Assembly (NCBI RefSeq): GCF_000426385.1
Contig: NZ_AUFG01000022.1
Span: 1-62,564 of the forward strand
Direction: 5' to 3'
DNA length: 62,564 bases
Source of the DNA: Arsenicicoccus bolidensis DSM 15745
Lineage (GTDB): Bacteria > Actinomycetota > Actinomycetes > Actinomycetales > Dermatophilaceae
Program-made: the position numbers and the translations under genes
Notes under the pieces: model-generated
What the model saw: the letters and a program-made list of their open reading frames with translations, nothing else
Database searches by the model: none
Told to the model about the DNA's origin: nothing
Part shown: positions 38,901 through 46,189 of the stretch, piece after piece
Layout of the letters: each line of letters starts with the position of its first letter
How positions within the stretch are numbered: the first letter of the stretch is position 1

Positions 38901-39614
38901 CACCGGGTGCTCGGCCACCGTCGTCCCGGCGAGGTCGGCGACCATCCCGAGCTTGGCGTAGGGAAGGAGCGCGACCCCGAGACGCCGCTCGATGGTGAAG
39001 CCGGGTAGTCCCGAGCACCGACGGAGCAGCTCGCGATATGCCGATTCGGGGTCGAACCCGTTGCGCCCCCAGGAAGACTCGGCCAGCCCGCGGCCGTCGA
39101 GCTCCACCCCCAGCTCGGCCCGGACCAGCTCGACCAGCGCCGGGTTGAGCTCGACGGTGCGGCTGACCACCAGGTCGAAGTCGGTCTGGGCCAGGTCGCG
39201 GGGGCGCAGCTCGCACGGACGCAGGAAGACGGGGGCGCTGGGCACTCGCCCGGCCCCGCCGGAGGTCTGCCAGGTCGCCATACCGGCAGCCAGGAAGCAG
39301 GTGGCGAGTCCCCGCTGCTCCCACAGGTCCTCGGCGGTCGCGCGCAGGCGACGCGCCGCCACGACGGCTTCGGCCAGCGCCCGTGGCTCGCGGTGCAGGT
39401 CGGACAGCTTGGCGTCGCGCCCGGACAGGAAGATCGCGAGCCCCGCCGGGTGGCCGTGCGTCAGCTCGAGCCGCCCGCGCGCGTCGGCCGGGCGCCAGAG
39501 CAAGGAGTTGGGTCCGCCGGCCTCGACGAGCTCGCGCCGCCAGCGGGCGACGGCCGCGACCGCCGAGTCCTGCGCATCGGTGGGGCGGCTGGCGGCGGGC
39601 GGTGCTGGGGTCAC
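35985..39614 (-). CDS. superfamily I helicase-like protein with C-terminal restriction-endonuclease-like domain, degraded Walker motifs
   Basis: 1209 residues. An N-terminal DUF4011-like region (NSLLWRPADARGRLELTHG) comes first. The ATPase part has Walker A at about 290-297 reading GAPGTGMT: the invariant Lys is Met295. The motif II region near 782-789 reads VIVLEASQLS, with Leu785 where Asp belongs, followed by VVVCGDPHQLPPGDVSVT. Motifs near the C-terminal side (QVQGQTRDDVIVSLGYA, ALAVTRARHRLVLVST) look like helicase motifs V and VI. The last 120 residues (AVAVESDGADYATGAG, RPALLRCAGWEPLRVW) resemble a Vsr/MTES-type PD-(D/E)xK nuclease fold. It may bind DNA or nucleotide without normal hydrolysis. 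Cellular role unknown. Confidence 0.82.
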   Translation of the reverse strand: MTPAPPAASRPTDAQDSAVAAVARWRRELVEAGGPNSLLWRPADARGRLELTHGHPAGLAIFLSGRDAKLSDLHREPRALAEAVVAARRLRATAEDLWEQRGLATCFLAAGMATWQTSGGAGRVPSAPVFLRPCELRPRDLAQTDFDLVVSRTVELNPALVELVRAELGVELDGRGLAESSWGRNGFDPESAYRELLRRCSGLPGFTIERRLGVALLPYAKLGMVADLAGTTVAEHPVVRALAGDPAALRPPTGEPAAGVSLPLVLPVDEHQRAALDAIGAGDDVVVQGAPGTGMTQVVAAAVAGLAGQGRSVLLVSHARSAITAVQERLAQAGLDLVVEAHDGPDLRHEHEPLTAATPAEPVQATAATTRDHHAVTERLQGHLVALHQARHPWGVSAFQAQGAMVELSQVDPPPRSRVRLAGDDLAHLTPQRLDVATRELVQVAEDGAWLTHQGADPWRAARITTPAEADAALAACERLDGDRGLTRLTSLVDALCREVGLPHASSVRGLGQDLDLVSGVRATLDAFVPEVFDAPLPEMLAATSTAYRTEHDAGVGPWRRQGLRRDARRLVRPGPGPTDLHDALATAHDQVTRWRERAGAASRPTVPHGIDEARAAHRAVVADLEALEPVLATTVDGAGLLDLPVETALARVRELLRGRRRLAVLPLVTTTLDGLRAQGLGPLVEDLAVRRVPAAQVASEVRHVWWSSVLDEVRRTDPHYGAHDGSALDADAAGLRRLDALALRERAAAVATAVGDARPCWATSPHEIASLLPVGVAVDTVIVLEASQLSVAQAVSALSRGRQVVVCGDPHQLPPGDVSVTVPDPARRGDDVQADQRAPSVLSELAEILPVHTLRTVHRTVDDRITAALDRRLHGQDLVGVPAASTAPRLQLELVDQDGMPQPPRGEAPVTTTAEVDRVVRLVLAHARSTPERSLGVVTFHPAHADAITAGLRQQLATLDRGDTSRRFFEGSAREPWWIKPVDQVQGQTRDDVIVSLGYALDEAGQAGHRFGALALGAGDRRAALAVTRARHRLVLVSTVSAEQLHQAGAGSAGVELLAEVLDLAGTPAGPIPSLGDLTDPVTRELAGRLRLAGLSVTERAGRGAGSGAVELAVRDPRAVRGVAVAVESDGADYATGAGPIDRDVRRPALLRCAGWEPLRVWTPDLFTAPERVVARIVDAAHGRAEGLRRGERGASDPRGDASAGSPR

Positions 39615-39945
39615 CGGCCAAGGATAGCGAGGCCGGCATGCCCCGGGCGGACATGGTGGCGGCGCGCATGATGCAGGGGGAGGGAACCATGCGCGCCGCT
39701 CGTTGAATGATCAGCAATCAATCGTTGAAGGTCAAGACTGGCGAGTAACCACGGCCCAAGTTCGCCCTGTTGACACACCCGATCGGTGCCGATCTCACCC
39801 TCCGTGTCCATCTCGGCGGTCGCCGGGTTGGATCGATCCACACCCTGCGGTCGCGCCCGTATGACGAACCACCCCGGTCGCTGTCATCGCTGCGCCCACC
39901 GCCATGACAAGATAGGTGCCCGTGGTCGGCGCAGCCGCCACCCCC
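39615..39945. other. intergenic stretch between helicase gene and tRNA-Arg
   Basis: About 330 bases. A short plus-strand frame (39638-39706, 22 residues) has no supporting motif. The middle part (39705-39760) is AT-richer than its surroundings. A TTGACA at 39770-39775 has no acceptable -10 at 16-19 bases. The tRNA promoter must lie near 39880-39920 (GACAAGATAGG is a weak -10 candidate). Nothing else recognised. Confidence 0.4.
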
Positions 39946-40021
39946 GCCCTCGTAGCTCAGGGGATAGAGCACCGCTCTCCTAAAGCGGGTGTCGCTGGTT
40001 CGATTCCAGCCGGGGGCACCA
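39946..40021 (+). tRNA. tRNA-Arg (anticodon CCT)
   Basis: Full cloverleaf: acceptor GCCCTCG / CGGGGGC, D arm GCTCAGGGGATAGAGC, anticodon stem CCGCT / AGCGG with loop CTCCTAA, T arm CTGG-TTCGATT-CCAG, discriminator A and encoded CCA. It reads AGG, a rare codon in GC-rich genomes. tRNA-Arg(CCT) is a frequent integration site for mobile elements, but no integrase or duplicated 3' end is seen nearby. Confidence 0.97.
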
Positions 40022-40139
40022 TCCTGATGGCACGCCGAACCCACCCCCTCGACGACGCCGTCGAGAGGTGACCCCGCGGGCGCTCCGCCGCGCTGAGAGG
40101 GCGGGAGTGACTCCGTCTGGACGGGCTGGGGAGCCCTGT

Positions 40140-40275
40140 GTGACCTCTCGCTATTCAGGCCGAGGTCAGAGTGGTCACAGGTGCGACGTCTGGCCTGATC
40201 TGGTGTCGGTTCTGTGACCACTCTGGCGCGACCGGCCGGCGGGAGGGCACCGGCGCGGCCGGCGGCTCCGGCAGA
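40140..40275. repeat. hairpin repeat family 2, copy B (inverted relative to copy A)
   Basis: Arms AGAGTGGTCACAG (40168-40180) and CTGTGACCACTCT (40212-40224) around 31 bases, flanked by sequence that matches 33966-34100 as its reverse complement. One stem pair differs from copy A on both arms, keeping pairing. It fills much of the 545-base gap 40022-40566 between tRNA-Arg and the NlpC/P60 gene. A second short inverted pair, GAGAGGTGACC near 40064 and TGACCTCTCG at 40141-40150, lies next to it. No gene is evident in the gap. Confidence 0.78.
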
Positions 40276-40506
40276 CGGGCGGTTCGACATACGACCTGGG
40301 TCGCAATCAGATCCCGACCAAAGGCTGATGCGCCGGGGGCTTGCGATCGGCAGACTGGAGCGTGCACGGCAGGGGCCGGGCACGCTGCGCGAGGGGGACG
40401 CAGCGTGGCCCGGCACCTCCGGCACCAGCTCAGGGTGCTGAGCAGCAGGGGCCGCACAGGACCGACCGGGGGGATCGGTCCCCAGCACAGCGGCTGGACA
40501 GCACGA

Positions 40507-40540
40507 CGACGCCCCCACCGCCGAGGCGGAGGGGGCGTCG
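40507..40540 (-). terminator. terminator downstream of the NlpC/P60 gene
   Basis: Arms CGACGCCCCC / GGGGGCGTCG, ten perfect pairs, with a smaller nested hairpin in the loop, 27 bases beyond the NlpC/P60 stop on its strand. Confidence 0.75.
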
Positions 40541-40566
40541 CGTGGTGCTTCGAGAGATCAGACCGA

Positions 40567-41421
40567 TCAGGCGCGACCGTAGCTGACCTTGGCGCTCCAG
40601 ACCTTGTGCAGGCCGGTGGTGCGGCCGGTGCGCGGCGAGTCGTACATCATGCCGCCGCCGGCGTAGATGCCCACGTGGTAGGCCGGGGAGCCGAAGAACA
40701 CGAGGTCGCCGGGCTGGGGGCTGGACACGCGACGCGTCGCGCGCTGCTGAGCGGCAGCGGTGCGCGGCAGGGACTTGCCGTTGGCGCGGAAGACATAGCT
40801 CGTGAAGCCCGAGCAGTCGAAGCCGGACGTGGTGGTGCCACCCCAGCGGTAGTAGATGCCGGACAGGCTGGCGGCGGTGCGGAGCACGCCACCACCCGCG
40901 ACGGCGCGGGGAGCCGGGTTCGCGGCCTTCTTGACGACCTTGCGCGCAACGGTGCGACGGACGGCCGTGCGGGAGGCGCGGGTGTAGGTGCGGTTCACGC
41001 GACGCACCGCGGTGCGACGGTAGGTGCGCGAGGTGCGGGTGTACTTGCGCTTGGTCGTGTAGCGCTTGCGCTTGACCGTGTAGCGCTTGCGCTTGACCGT
41101 GGACTTCTTGCGCTTGACGGCAGTGCGCTTCTTGACGGTGCCGCGGACCTTCTTGAGCTTGGACTTCTTGACCCCGGCGAGCGAGACGCGGCCGAGCTGG
41201 CCGACGGCGGCGACGGAGGGGGCAGCGACGCTGACCGGAGCAGCGGCAGCGGCCGGGGCGGCCGTGGCGGGCATCGACGCGGCGATGACCATGCCACCGG
41301 TGGCGGCGACGACACCCGCGACCTTGGTGGCCGGGGCGGCGGCGTGCTTGGCCGCCTTGATCAGGAGACTGGCGGACGTGACGTCGGCAGCGCGGTGCCG
41401 ACCGGGGGTGCGAATGGACAC
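40567..41421 (-). CDS. secreted NlpC/P60 peptidoglycan endopeptidase with Lys/Arg-rich linker
   Basis: 284 residues from a GTG at 41421. A basic N-terminus and hydrophobic stretch (about 33-55, VAGVVAATGGMVIAASMP, then ATAAPA) form a signal peptide. Residues about 84-170 are an extraordinarily basic region built of repeats such as TVKRKRY and RTSRTYRRTAVRR. The C-terminal NlpC/P60 domain has YRWGGTTTSGFDCSGF with Cys203 and YHVGIYAGGG with His249. It should cleave the peptide stem of peptidoglycan. The basic linker replaces the coiled coil or LysM repeats common in relatives and may bind anionic wall polymers. A c-di-AMP riboswitch precedes it. Confidence 0.92.
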   Translation of the reverse strand: MSIRTPGRHRAADVTSASLLIKAAKHAAAPATKVAGVVAATGGMVIAASMPATAAPAAAAAPVSVAAPSVAAVGQLGRVSLAGVKKSKLKKVRGTVKKRTAVKRKKSTVKRKRYTVKRKRYTTKRKYTRTSRTYRRTAVRRVNRTYTRASRTAVRRTVARKVVKKAANPAPRAVAGGGVLRTAASLSGIYYRWGGTTTSGFDCSGFTSYVFRANGKSLPRTAAAQQRATRRVSSPQPGDLVFFGSPAYHVGIYAGGGMMYDSPRTGRTTGLHKVWSAKVSYGRA

Positions 41422-41431
41422 AGTTGACCTC

Positions 41432-41572
41432 TCGAACGCCTACGAAGTTAGCTGTCGGGTTCGGGCGGAAAGGTATGGCCCGGCCACTCTCGTGGCTTCA
41501 CCCCGGGACGCTTGCGCGCCAAGGTGGGTCCCCCGCTCCTGTCAGCGGAAATAAGCAGAACAGCAGAAGTGA
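41432..41572 (-). ncRNA. ydaO-yuaA type c-di-AMP riboswitch
   Basis: On the minus strand the leader of the NlpC/P60 gene holds the ydaO conserved blocks in order: CTGACAGGAGCGGGGGACCC, then GGGGTGAAGCCAC, a variable arm, CCTTTCCGCCCGAACCCGACA, and the 3' block GCTAACTTCGTAGGCG. It ends about 10 bases before the GTG start, with an AGAGGT ribosome site immediately after it, so ligand binding could affect translation or read-through. This class senses c-di-AMP and in actinobacteria precedes cell-wall hydrolase and rpf genes. Exact 5' boundary approximate. Confidence 0.9.
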
Positions 41573-41649
41573 CAGGACTCGGCGTCTCCTGCTGCAGCCC
41601 CTCCAGGGGGAGAAGGGCCGTGAAAAAAGGTAACGGACACCCCCGGGAT

Positions 41650-41667
41650 TGTCACGTTCAGATCACA
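41650..41667. promoter_or_regulatory. weak candidate Crp/GlxR-type site upstream of the riboswitch
   Basis: TGTCACGTTCAGATCACA has a good right half (TCACA) and an imperfect left half (TGTCAC for TGTGA) with the six-base spacing of Crp sites; a second TCACA half follows at 41678-41682. Wall-hydrolase and rpfA genes are Crp targets in other actinobacteria. The sequence evidence alone is thin. The rest of the gap 41573-41746 shows nothing else clear. Confidence 0.3.
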
Positions 41668-41746
41668 GGCAGGTGAATCACAGGCGCCCTCCGTGGGTAC
41701 GGCTGCTAGTGCCCGCACCGGACACAAATGCGTGCGATAACCACTC

Positions 41747-42457
41747 TCAGTCGGACGTGACGGTGTCCACGAACACATGGCTCGCGACATCCACGGGGAG
41801 CGAAACCCCCTGCGAGTCAGTGGAATTCACGCCCACGACGATCACCCGGTCGCCCTCCGAGGTCACCCGAACCCGGCCACCGGGCAGCGCTCCAGCGGCC
41901 GTCAGCAGGCCGAGAGCCTCGTGATCCACCTGCACCGGCTCGCCGATCCGTCGGACCGTGACTGTGACGGAGGTCACGGAACCATCCACGACGGAGTGCA
42001 GCGGGACCAGTCCGGGGTCCTTGCCGTCCGTGCCGACCGACCCCAGCTCGTCCAGACCGGGGATGGGGTTGCCGTACGGCGAGACGTGGTCGTCGCCGAT
42101 GAGGCCGAGGATCTTGCGCTCGACCCGCTCGCTCATCACGTGCTCCCAGCGGCAGGCCTCGTCGTGGACGTGCTCCCACTCCAGGCCGATCACGTCGAGG
42201 AGCAGGCGCTCGGCGAGGCGGTGCTTGCGCATCACGCGCATCGCCCGCAGCCGACCGTCGGCGGACAGCTCGATCTCGCGGCTGCCGGCCACGTGAAGGA
42301 GACCGTCCCGCTCCATGCGGGCGACCGTCTGGGAGACCGTCGGCCCGGCGTGACCGAGTCGCTCGGCGATGCGGGCGCGCAGGGGCTTCACGCCCTCTTC
42401 CTCCAGCTCGTAGATCGTGCGGAGGTACATCTCGGTCGTGTCGATCAGGTCAGTCAC
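41747..42457 (-). CDS. DtxR/IdeR family metal-dependent transcriptional regulator
   Basis: 236 residues from a GTG at 42457. Winged helix (residues 5-65: YLRTIYELEEEGVKPLRARIAERLGHAGPTVSQTVARM), a dimerisation and metal domain, and a C-terminal SH3-like domain (about 150-236). Met10 (TTEM), Cys102, Glu105 and His106 (ACRWEHVMS) fall exactly at the numbered metal ligands of DtxR, so it should be an Fe2+-activated repressor. VSPYGNPIPG is family-typical. The part of the frame upstream of 42457 is spurious. No iron-box was identified next to it. Confidence 0.93.
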   Translation of the reverse strand: MTDLIDTTEMYLRTIYELEEEGVKPLRARIAERLGHAGPTVSQTVARMERDGLLHVAGSREIELSADGRLRAMRVMRKHRLAERLLLDVIGLEWEHVHDEACRWEHVMSERVERKILGLIGDDHVSPYGNPIPGLDELGSVGTDGKDPGLVPLHSVVDGSVTSVTVTVRRIGEPVQVDHEALGLLTAAGALPGGRVRVTSEGDRVIVVGVNSTDSQGVSLPVDVASHVFVDTVTSD

Positions 42458-42549
42458 GGGGTCAAGCGTGCCACGCGCGCCTGTGGAATTGCTTTGCGCC
42501 GCGCACGACGCAGCGCCGCCCGGCACGAGGACGGGCAGGATCGGGCAGA

Positions 42550-43299
42550 TCAGGGCATCTTGCGGTGCCGCCGCCAGGACGCGGCGTCGTCGAGGTCGCC
42601 CTCCCCCACCCGCTCGTAGGCGATGCGGTCGTGCAGGCGCGACGGCTGACCGGCCCAGAACTCGATCTGGTCGCACGCGATCCGCCAGCCGCAGAAGGAC
42701 GGCGGCATCGGGATCTCGGCCTCCTCACCGTCACGGGTGAAGCGGGCGGCCTGCTCGGCATACCGCCGCTGCAGCTCCTCCCGGCCGTCGACCGGCGAGG
42801 ACTGCTCGGACGCCCAGGCGCTGACCTGCGAGCCCCAGGGTCGGGTGCGCCAGTAGCCCTCGAGCTCGTCCCCGTCCAGCGGCACCGCCCGACCCCGGAA
42901 CCTGATGACGCGGTAGAGCGCGGACCAGCGCAGCGTCGCCGCCACCCGCGGCTGCTCGCCGATCTGGCGCGCCTTGGTGGAGCCGCTGTCGGTGATGAAC
43001 CCCGGGCCGGCGGGCGTGAAGAACTTCATCAGGACGGGACGCACGTCCGGGAGGCCGTCCGCGCCGACCGTGGCCAGGTCGAGGCAGTCGGGCTCGGTGT
43101 GCCCGCCGCTGGACGCGTCGTGGGCGACGGCCTCCGCGAGCCAGGTCGACGCGAGCGACCAGGGGCTGTCCCCCAGCGTCGCCTCGTCCAGACCCGTGCC
43201 GGCGTAGTCGACCCGCCGGATGCCCTGCACCCCCGCGCCGCGGGCGTCGTCGCCCTGCTCGCCCGTCACCCGCGGGTCGGTCACGTCGTTCTGCGTCAT
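42550..43299 (-). CDS. pdxH: pyridoxamine 5'-phosphate oxidase
   Basis: FMN enzyme completing pyridoxal 5'-phosphate synthesis and salvage. 249 residues. Motifs: PDCLDLATVGADGLPDVRPVLMKFF (FMN-binding), FITDSGSTKARQIGEQPRVAATLRW, RFRGRAVPLDGDELEGYW, RPWGSQVSAWASEQSSPV, and near the C-terminus PPSFCGWRIACDQIEFWAGQPSRLHDRIAY. The last residues are RHRKMP instead of the usual ARLxP, a small deviation. Divergent from the following small conserved gene. Confidence 0.93.
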   Translation of the reverse strand: MTQNDVTDPRVTGEQGDDARGAGVQGIRRVDYAGTGLDEATLGDSPWSLASTWLAEAVAHDASSGGHTEPDCLDLATVGADGLPDVRPVLMKFFTPAGPGFITDSGSTKARQIGEQPRVAATLRWSALYRVIRFRGRAVPLDGDELEGYWRTRPWGSQVSAWASEQSSPVDGREELQRRYAEQAARFTRDGEEAEIPMPPSFCGWRIACDQIEFWAGQPSRLHDRIAYERVGEGDLDDAASWRRHRKMP

Positions 43300-43347
43300 A
43301 CCCCGAGACTAGGCTGACCCGGTCACCGCGTCCTGAGGAGGTCCGTC

Positions 43348-43722
43348 ATGGCACGAGGCAAGGTCGGCGCCGTCAACAACCTGGTCAAGCTCGGCGTCAA
43401 GTACGGCCCGATCGTCTACGAGGCGGTCAAGCACGGCAAGGAGCCCGCGCGCGAGCTCGCCGAGCGGCAGGTGGCGCGCAGCAACGCTCGCCGGCGCGCC
43501 CTCGAGCACGCCCACCACCTCGTCGACGGCTCGGTGCTCACCGTCTTCGACGGGGACCAGCGGCTCTTCGTCGTGTTCAACGGGGACACGCCCGTCGCGT
43601 CGCACCCCACGAGCAAGAAGAAGACGTTGCAGGCCCTGATCGAGGGGTACGACCTCGACAAGCGGGTCCGCCCGGCCCCCAGACGCCGTATGACGCCGCG
43701 GGTCAAGCGCACGGGTGGGTGA
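43348..43722 (+). CDS. conserved hypothetical protein
   Basis: 124 residues: basic N-terminus ARGKVGAVNNLVKLGVKYGPIVYEAVKHGKEPARELAER, then a compact domain VDGSVLTVFDGDQRLFVVFNGDTPVASHPTS and a basic tail. ATG at 43348 with GAGGAGG upstream. It overlaps the citrate synthase start by eight bases, so the two are co-translated, and it is divergent from pdxH. I know no function for this family; no membrane segment. Confidence 0.8.
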   Translation: MARGKVGAVNNLVKLGVKYGPIVYEAVKHGKEPARELAERQVARSNARRRALEHAHHLVDGSVLTVFDGDQRLFVVFNGDTPVASHPTSKKKTLQALIEGYDLDKRVRPAPRRRMTPRVKRTGG

Positions 43723-44806
43723 CCGCGAGGTGGGCGGCACAGCCGACTTCGTCACCGAGATCGCGGAGGCCGATCGCGACAGCGGGATCCTGCGCTATCG
43801 CGGGGTCGACCTGCGCGAGCTCGTCGGCCACGTGCCGTTCGAGCAGGTGTGGGGGCTGCTCGTCGACGAGGCGCTGCACCCCGGCCTGCCGCCCGCCGAG
43901 CCCTTCCCGCTGCCGGTGCGCACCGGTGACGTGCGGGTCGACGTGCAGAGCGCCCTCGCCCAGCTCGCCCCCGTCTGGGGCTTCCTCCCGCTGCTCGACA
44001 TCGACGCGACGCAGGCCCGCGAGGACCTCGCCCGGGCGTCGGTGATGGCCATGTCCTTCATCGCCCAGTCCGCGCGGGGCGAGGACCGGCCCGCCGTCCC
44101 TCAGCGCGAGGTCGACCGCGGTCGCTCGATCGCGGAGAGGTTCCTGATCCGGTGGCGCGGCGACCCCGACCCGCTGCACGTGGCGGCGATCGACAGCTAC
44201 TGGGTCACCGTGGCCGAGCACGGTCTCAACCCCTCCGCCCTGACCGCCCGGGTCATCGCCTCCACGGGCGCCGACGCGGCGGCCTGCCTGTCCGGAGCCG
44301 TCGGGGCCATGAGCGGCCCCCTGCACGGCGGCGCGCCACGCCGGGTCATGTGGATGCTCGAGGACGTCGAGGCCGGCGTGCCCGCCGCGCAGATCGTCGA
44401 CCAGGTCCTCGGCGAGGGCGGCCGGATCATGGGCTTCGGTCACAGCGTCTATCGCGGCACCGACCCTCGCGCCGACGTCCTCAGGGCCACCTGCCGACGA
44501 CTCGGCGCCCCGCGATACGCCGCCGCGTGCGAGCTCGAGGCCACGGCCCTGGCGGCGCTCGCCGAGCGCAACCCCCACCGCGTGATCGCGACCAACGTGG
44601 AGTTCTGGGCGGCCGTCCTGCTCGACCTCGCCGAAGTCCCGGCCCCGATCGTCACCCCGATGTTCGTGTGCGGGCGCACCGCGGGCTGGTCGGCCCACGT
44701 GCTCGAGCAGCAGCGGGCCCGCCGCATGATCAGGCCCACGGCCCGGTATGCCGGACCGCCCCCACGACGCCTCGCCGACGTCGGTCGGACCGGCGACGCC
44801 GCCTGA
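43715..44806 (+). CDS. citrate synthase 2 (short form)
   Basis: Condenses acetyl-CoA and oxaloacetate, or a related acyl-CoA reaction. 363 residues from the GTG at 43715. N-terminal GILRYRGVDLRELV, active-site GPLHGGAPRRVMWML with its His, GFGHSVYRGTDPRADVLR with the second His, and the C-terminal NVEFWAAVLLDLAEVPAPIVTPMFVCGRTAGWSAHVLEQ. It lacks the N-terminal extension of the main type II citrate synthase and matches the actinobacterial citA-type (CitA/methylcitrate) group encoded next to pdxH and serC. Confidence 0.9.
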   Translation: MGDREVGGTADFVTEIAEADRDSGILRYRGVDLRELVGHVPFEQVWGLLVDEALHPGLPPAEPFPLPVRTGDVRVDVQSALAQLAPVWGFLPLLDIDATQAREDLARASVMAMSFIAQSARGEDRPAVPQREVDRGRSIAERFLIRWRGDPDPLHVAAIDSYWVTVAEHGLNPSALTARVIASTGADAAACLSGAVGAMSGPLHGGAPRRVMWMLEDVEAGVPAAQIVDQVLGEGGRIMGFGHSVYRGTDPRADVLRATCRRLGAPRYAAACELEATALAALAERNPHRVIATNVEFWAAVLLDLAEVPAPIVTPMFVCGRTAGWSAHVLEQQRARRMIRPTARYAGPPPRRLADVGRTGDAA

Positions 44807-44868
44807 CCCTCGACCGTCGGCCTCCACCGCACCACGAGCGCCGCCCCCTCGACCCGGACGCGGAACAA

Positions 44869-44914
44869 CGGGGACCAAAATGCTCGGGATCCGGGCACAA
44901 ACGTCCCCACTCGA
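44869..44914. terminator. weak hairpin between citrate synthase and serC
   Basis: Arms GGGGAC and GTCCCC about 30 bases apart, with a small inner palindrome CGGGATCCGGG. Position after the citrate synthase stop suggests termination. The gap 44807-44994 is otherwise plain. Confidence 0.35.
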
Positions 44915-44994
44915 CCGAGCGCCGCCCCTGACGGGCCCGTCCGGATCGCGGCGGGCTCGCCGCGCTCCCGGCATACGGCTGGGAGGATGAGCAG

Positions 44995-46116
44995 GTGACC
45001 TCCGAGATCCTGCTGCCCTCCGACCTGCTGCCCTCCGACGGGCGCTTCGGCTCCGGACCGAGCAAGGTGCGCGCGGCGCAGGTCCAGCGGCTCGTCGCCG
45101 GTGCCACCACCTGGCTCGGGACCTCCCACCGCCAGGCGCCCGTCCGCGACGTGGTGGGCTCGCTGCGTCGGGGGCTGGCGGAGCTGTTCGCGCTGCCCGA
45201 GGGCTACGAGGTGGTGCTGGGCAACGGCGGGTCGACGGCGTTCTGGGACGTCGCCGCGTGCGGCCTGGTCCGCGAGCGGGCGCAGCACGTGGTGGTCGGC
45301 GAGTTCTCCAGCAAGTTCGCGCAGGTCACGCGGGAGGCTCCCCACCTGGCGGAGCCGTTGGTGCGCGAGTCCGCCCCGGGCACGCGCACGGCGGCGGCGG
45401 CCGAGGCCGGCGTCGACGTCTATGCCTGGCCCCACAACGAGACCTCCACCGGCGTGATGCTGCCCGTCGAGCGCGTGGCGGGGGCGGACGACGACGCGCT
45501 CGTGCTGGTCGACGCCACGTCCGGCGCCGGCGGGCTTCCGGTCGACGTGTCCCAGGCCGACGTCTACTACTTCGCCCCGCAGAAGTCCTTCGGCTCGGAC
45601 GGTGGGCTGTGGGTGGCGGTGCTGTCCCCCCGCGCGGTCGAGCGTGCCCACGAGCTGGCCACCACCGACCGGTGGATCCCCGCCTCGCTGTCGCTGACGA
45701 CCGCGATCGAGAGCTCGCGCAAGGACCAGACCTACAACACCCCCGCCCTCGCGACCATCGCCATGATGGAGGAGCAGGTCCGGTGGTTCCTCGCGCAGGG
45801 CGGCCTGCCGTGGGCCGCGGGACGCACTGCCGACAGCTCCTCGCGGCTCTACGCGTGGGCCGAGCGCACGCCGTGGGCGACGCCGTTCGTGGCGGACCCG
45901 GCCGCCCGTTCGCAGGTCGTCGGCACCATCGACCTGGACGAGACCGTCGACGCCGCCCGCGTGTCAGCGGTGCTGCGCGCCAACGGGATCGTCGACACCG
46001 ACCCCTACCGCAAGCTCGGGCGCAACCAGCTGCGGATCGCGATGTTCCCGGCGGTCGAGCCGGACGACGTCGAGATCCTCATGCGCGCGATCGAGCACGT
46101 CGTCGAGCGCCTCTGA
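44995..46116 (+). CDS. serC: phosphoserine aminotransferase
   Basis: PLP enzyme converting 3-phosphohydroxypyruvate to phosphoserine. 373 residues from the GTG at 44995 with GGGAGG 8 bases upstream. Motifs: RFGSGPSKVRAAQV, TSHRQAPVRDVVGS, VVLGNGGSTAFWD, YAWPHNETSTGVML, VDATSGAGGLPVDV, the PLP Lys in YYFAPQKSFGSDGG, and RKLGRNQLRIAMFPAVEPDDVE at the C-terminus. This is the actinobacterial branch of the family. Confidence 0.95.
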   Translation: MTSEILLPSDLLPSDGRFGSGPSKVRAAQVQRLVAGATTWLGTSHRQAPVRDVVGSLRRGLAELFALPEGYEVVLGNGGSTAFWDVAACGLVRERAQHVVVGEFSSKFAQVTREAPHLAEPLVRESAPGTRTAAAAEAGVDVYAWPHNETSTGVMLPVERVAGADDDALVLVDATSGAGGLPVDVSQADVYYFAPQKSFGSDGGLWVAVLSPRAVERAHELATTDRWIPASLSLTTAIESSRKDQTYNTPALATIAMMEEQVRWFLAQGGLPWAAGRTADSSSRLYAWAERTPWATPFVADPAARSQVVGTIDLDETVDAARVSAVLRANGIVDTDPYRKLGRNQLRIAMFPAVEPDDVEILMRAIEHVVERL

Positions 46117-46189
46117 CGGGAGCGCCCGACGGGTCCGGGAGGAGCGGCGGGGCTCAGCGGACCGGCGGGTCTCACCGGACCGACCGGGC

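Noticed and set aside
36780-39008. Plus-strand open frame of 742 codons opposite the helicase-like gene
   Set aside because: Low-complexity antisense translation. The minus strand carries helicase motifs.
39770-39798. Promoter with a perfect TTGACA
   Set aside because: No -10 hexamer occurs at 16-19 bases and no gene starts within reach on that strand before the tRNA.
39946-40280. Integrated element at tRNA-Arg(CCT)
   Set aside because: No integrase, no duplicated tRNA 3' end and no phage or plasmid genes. Only a hairpin repeat lies beside it.
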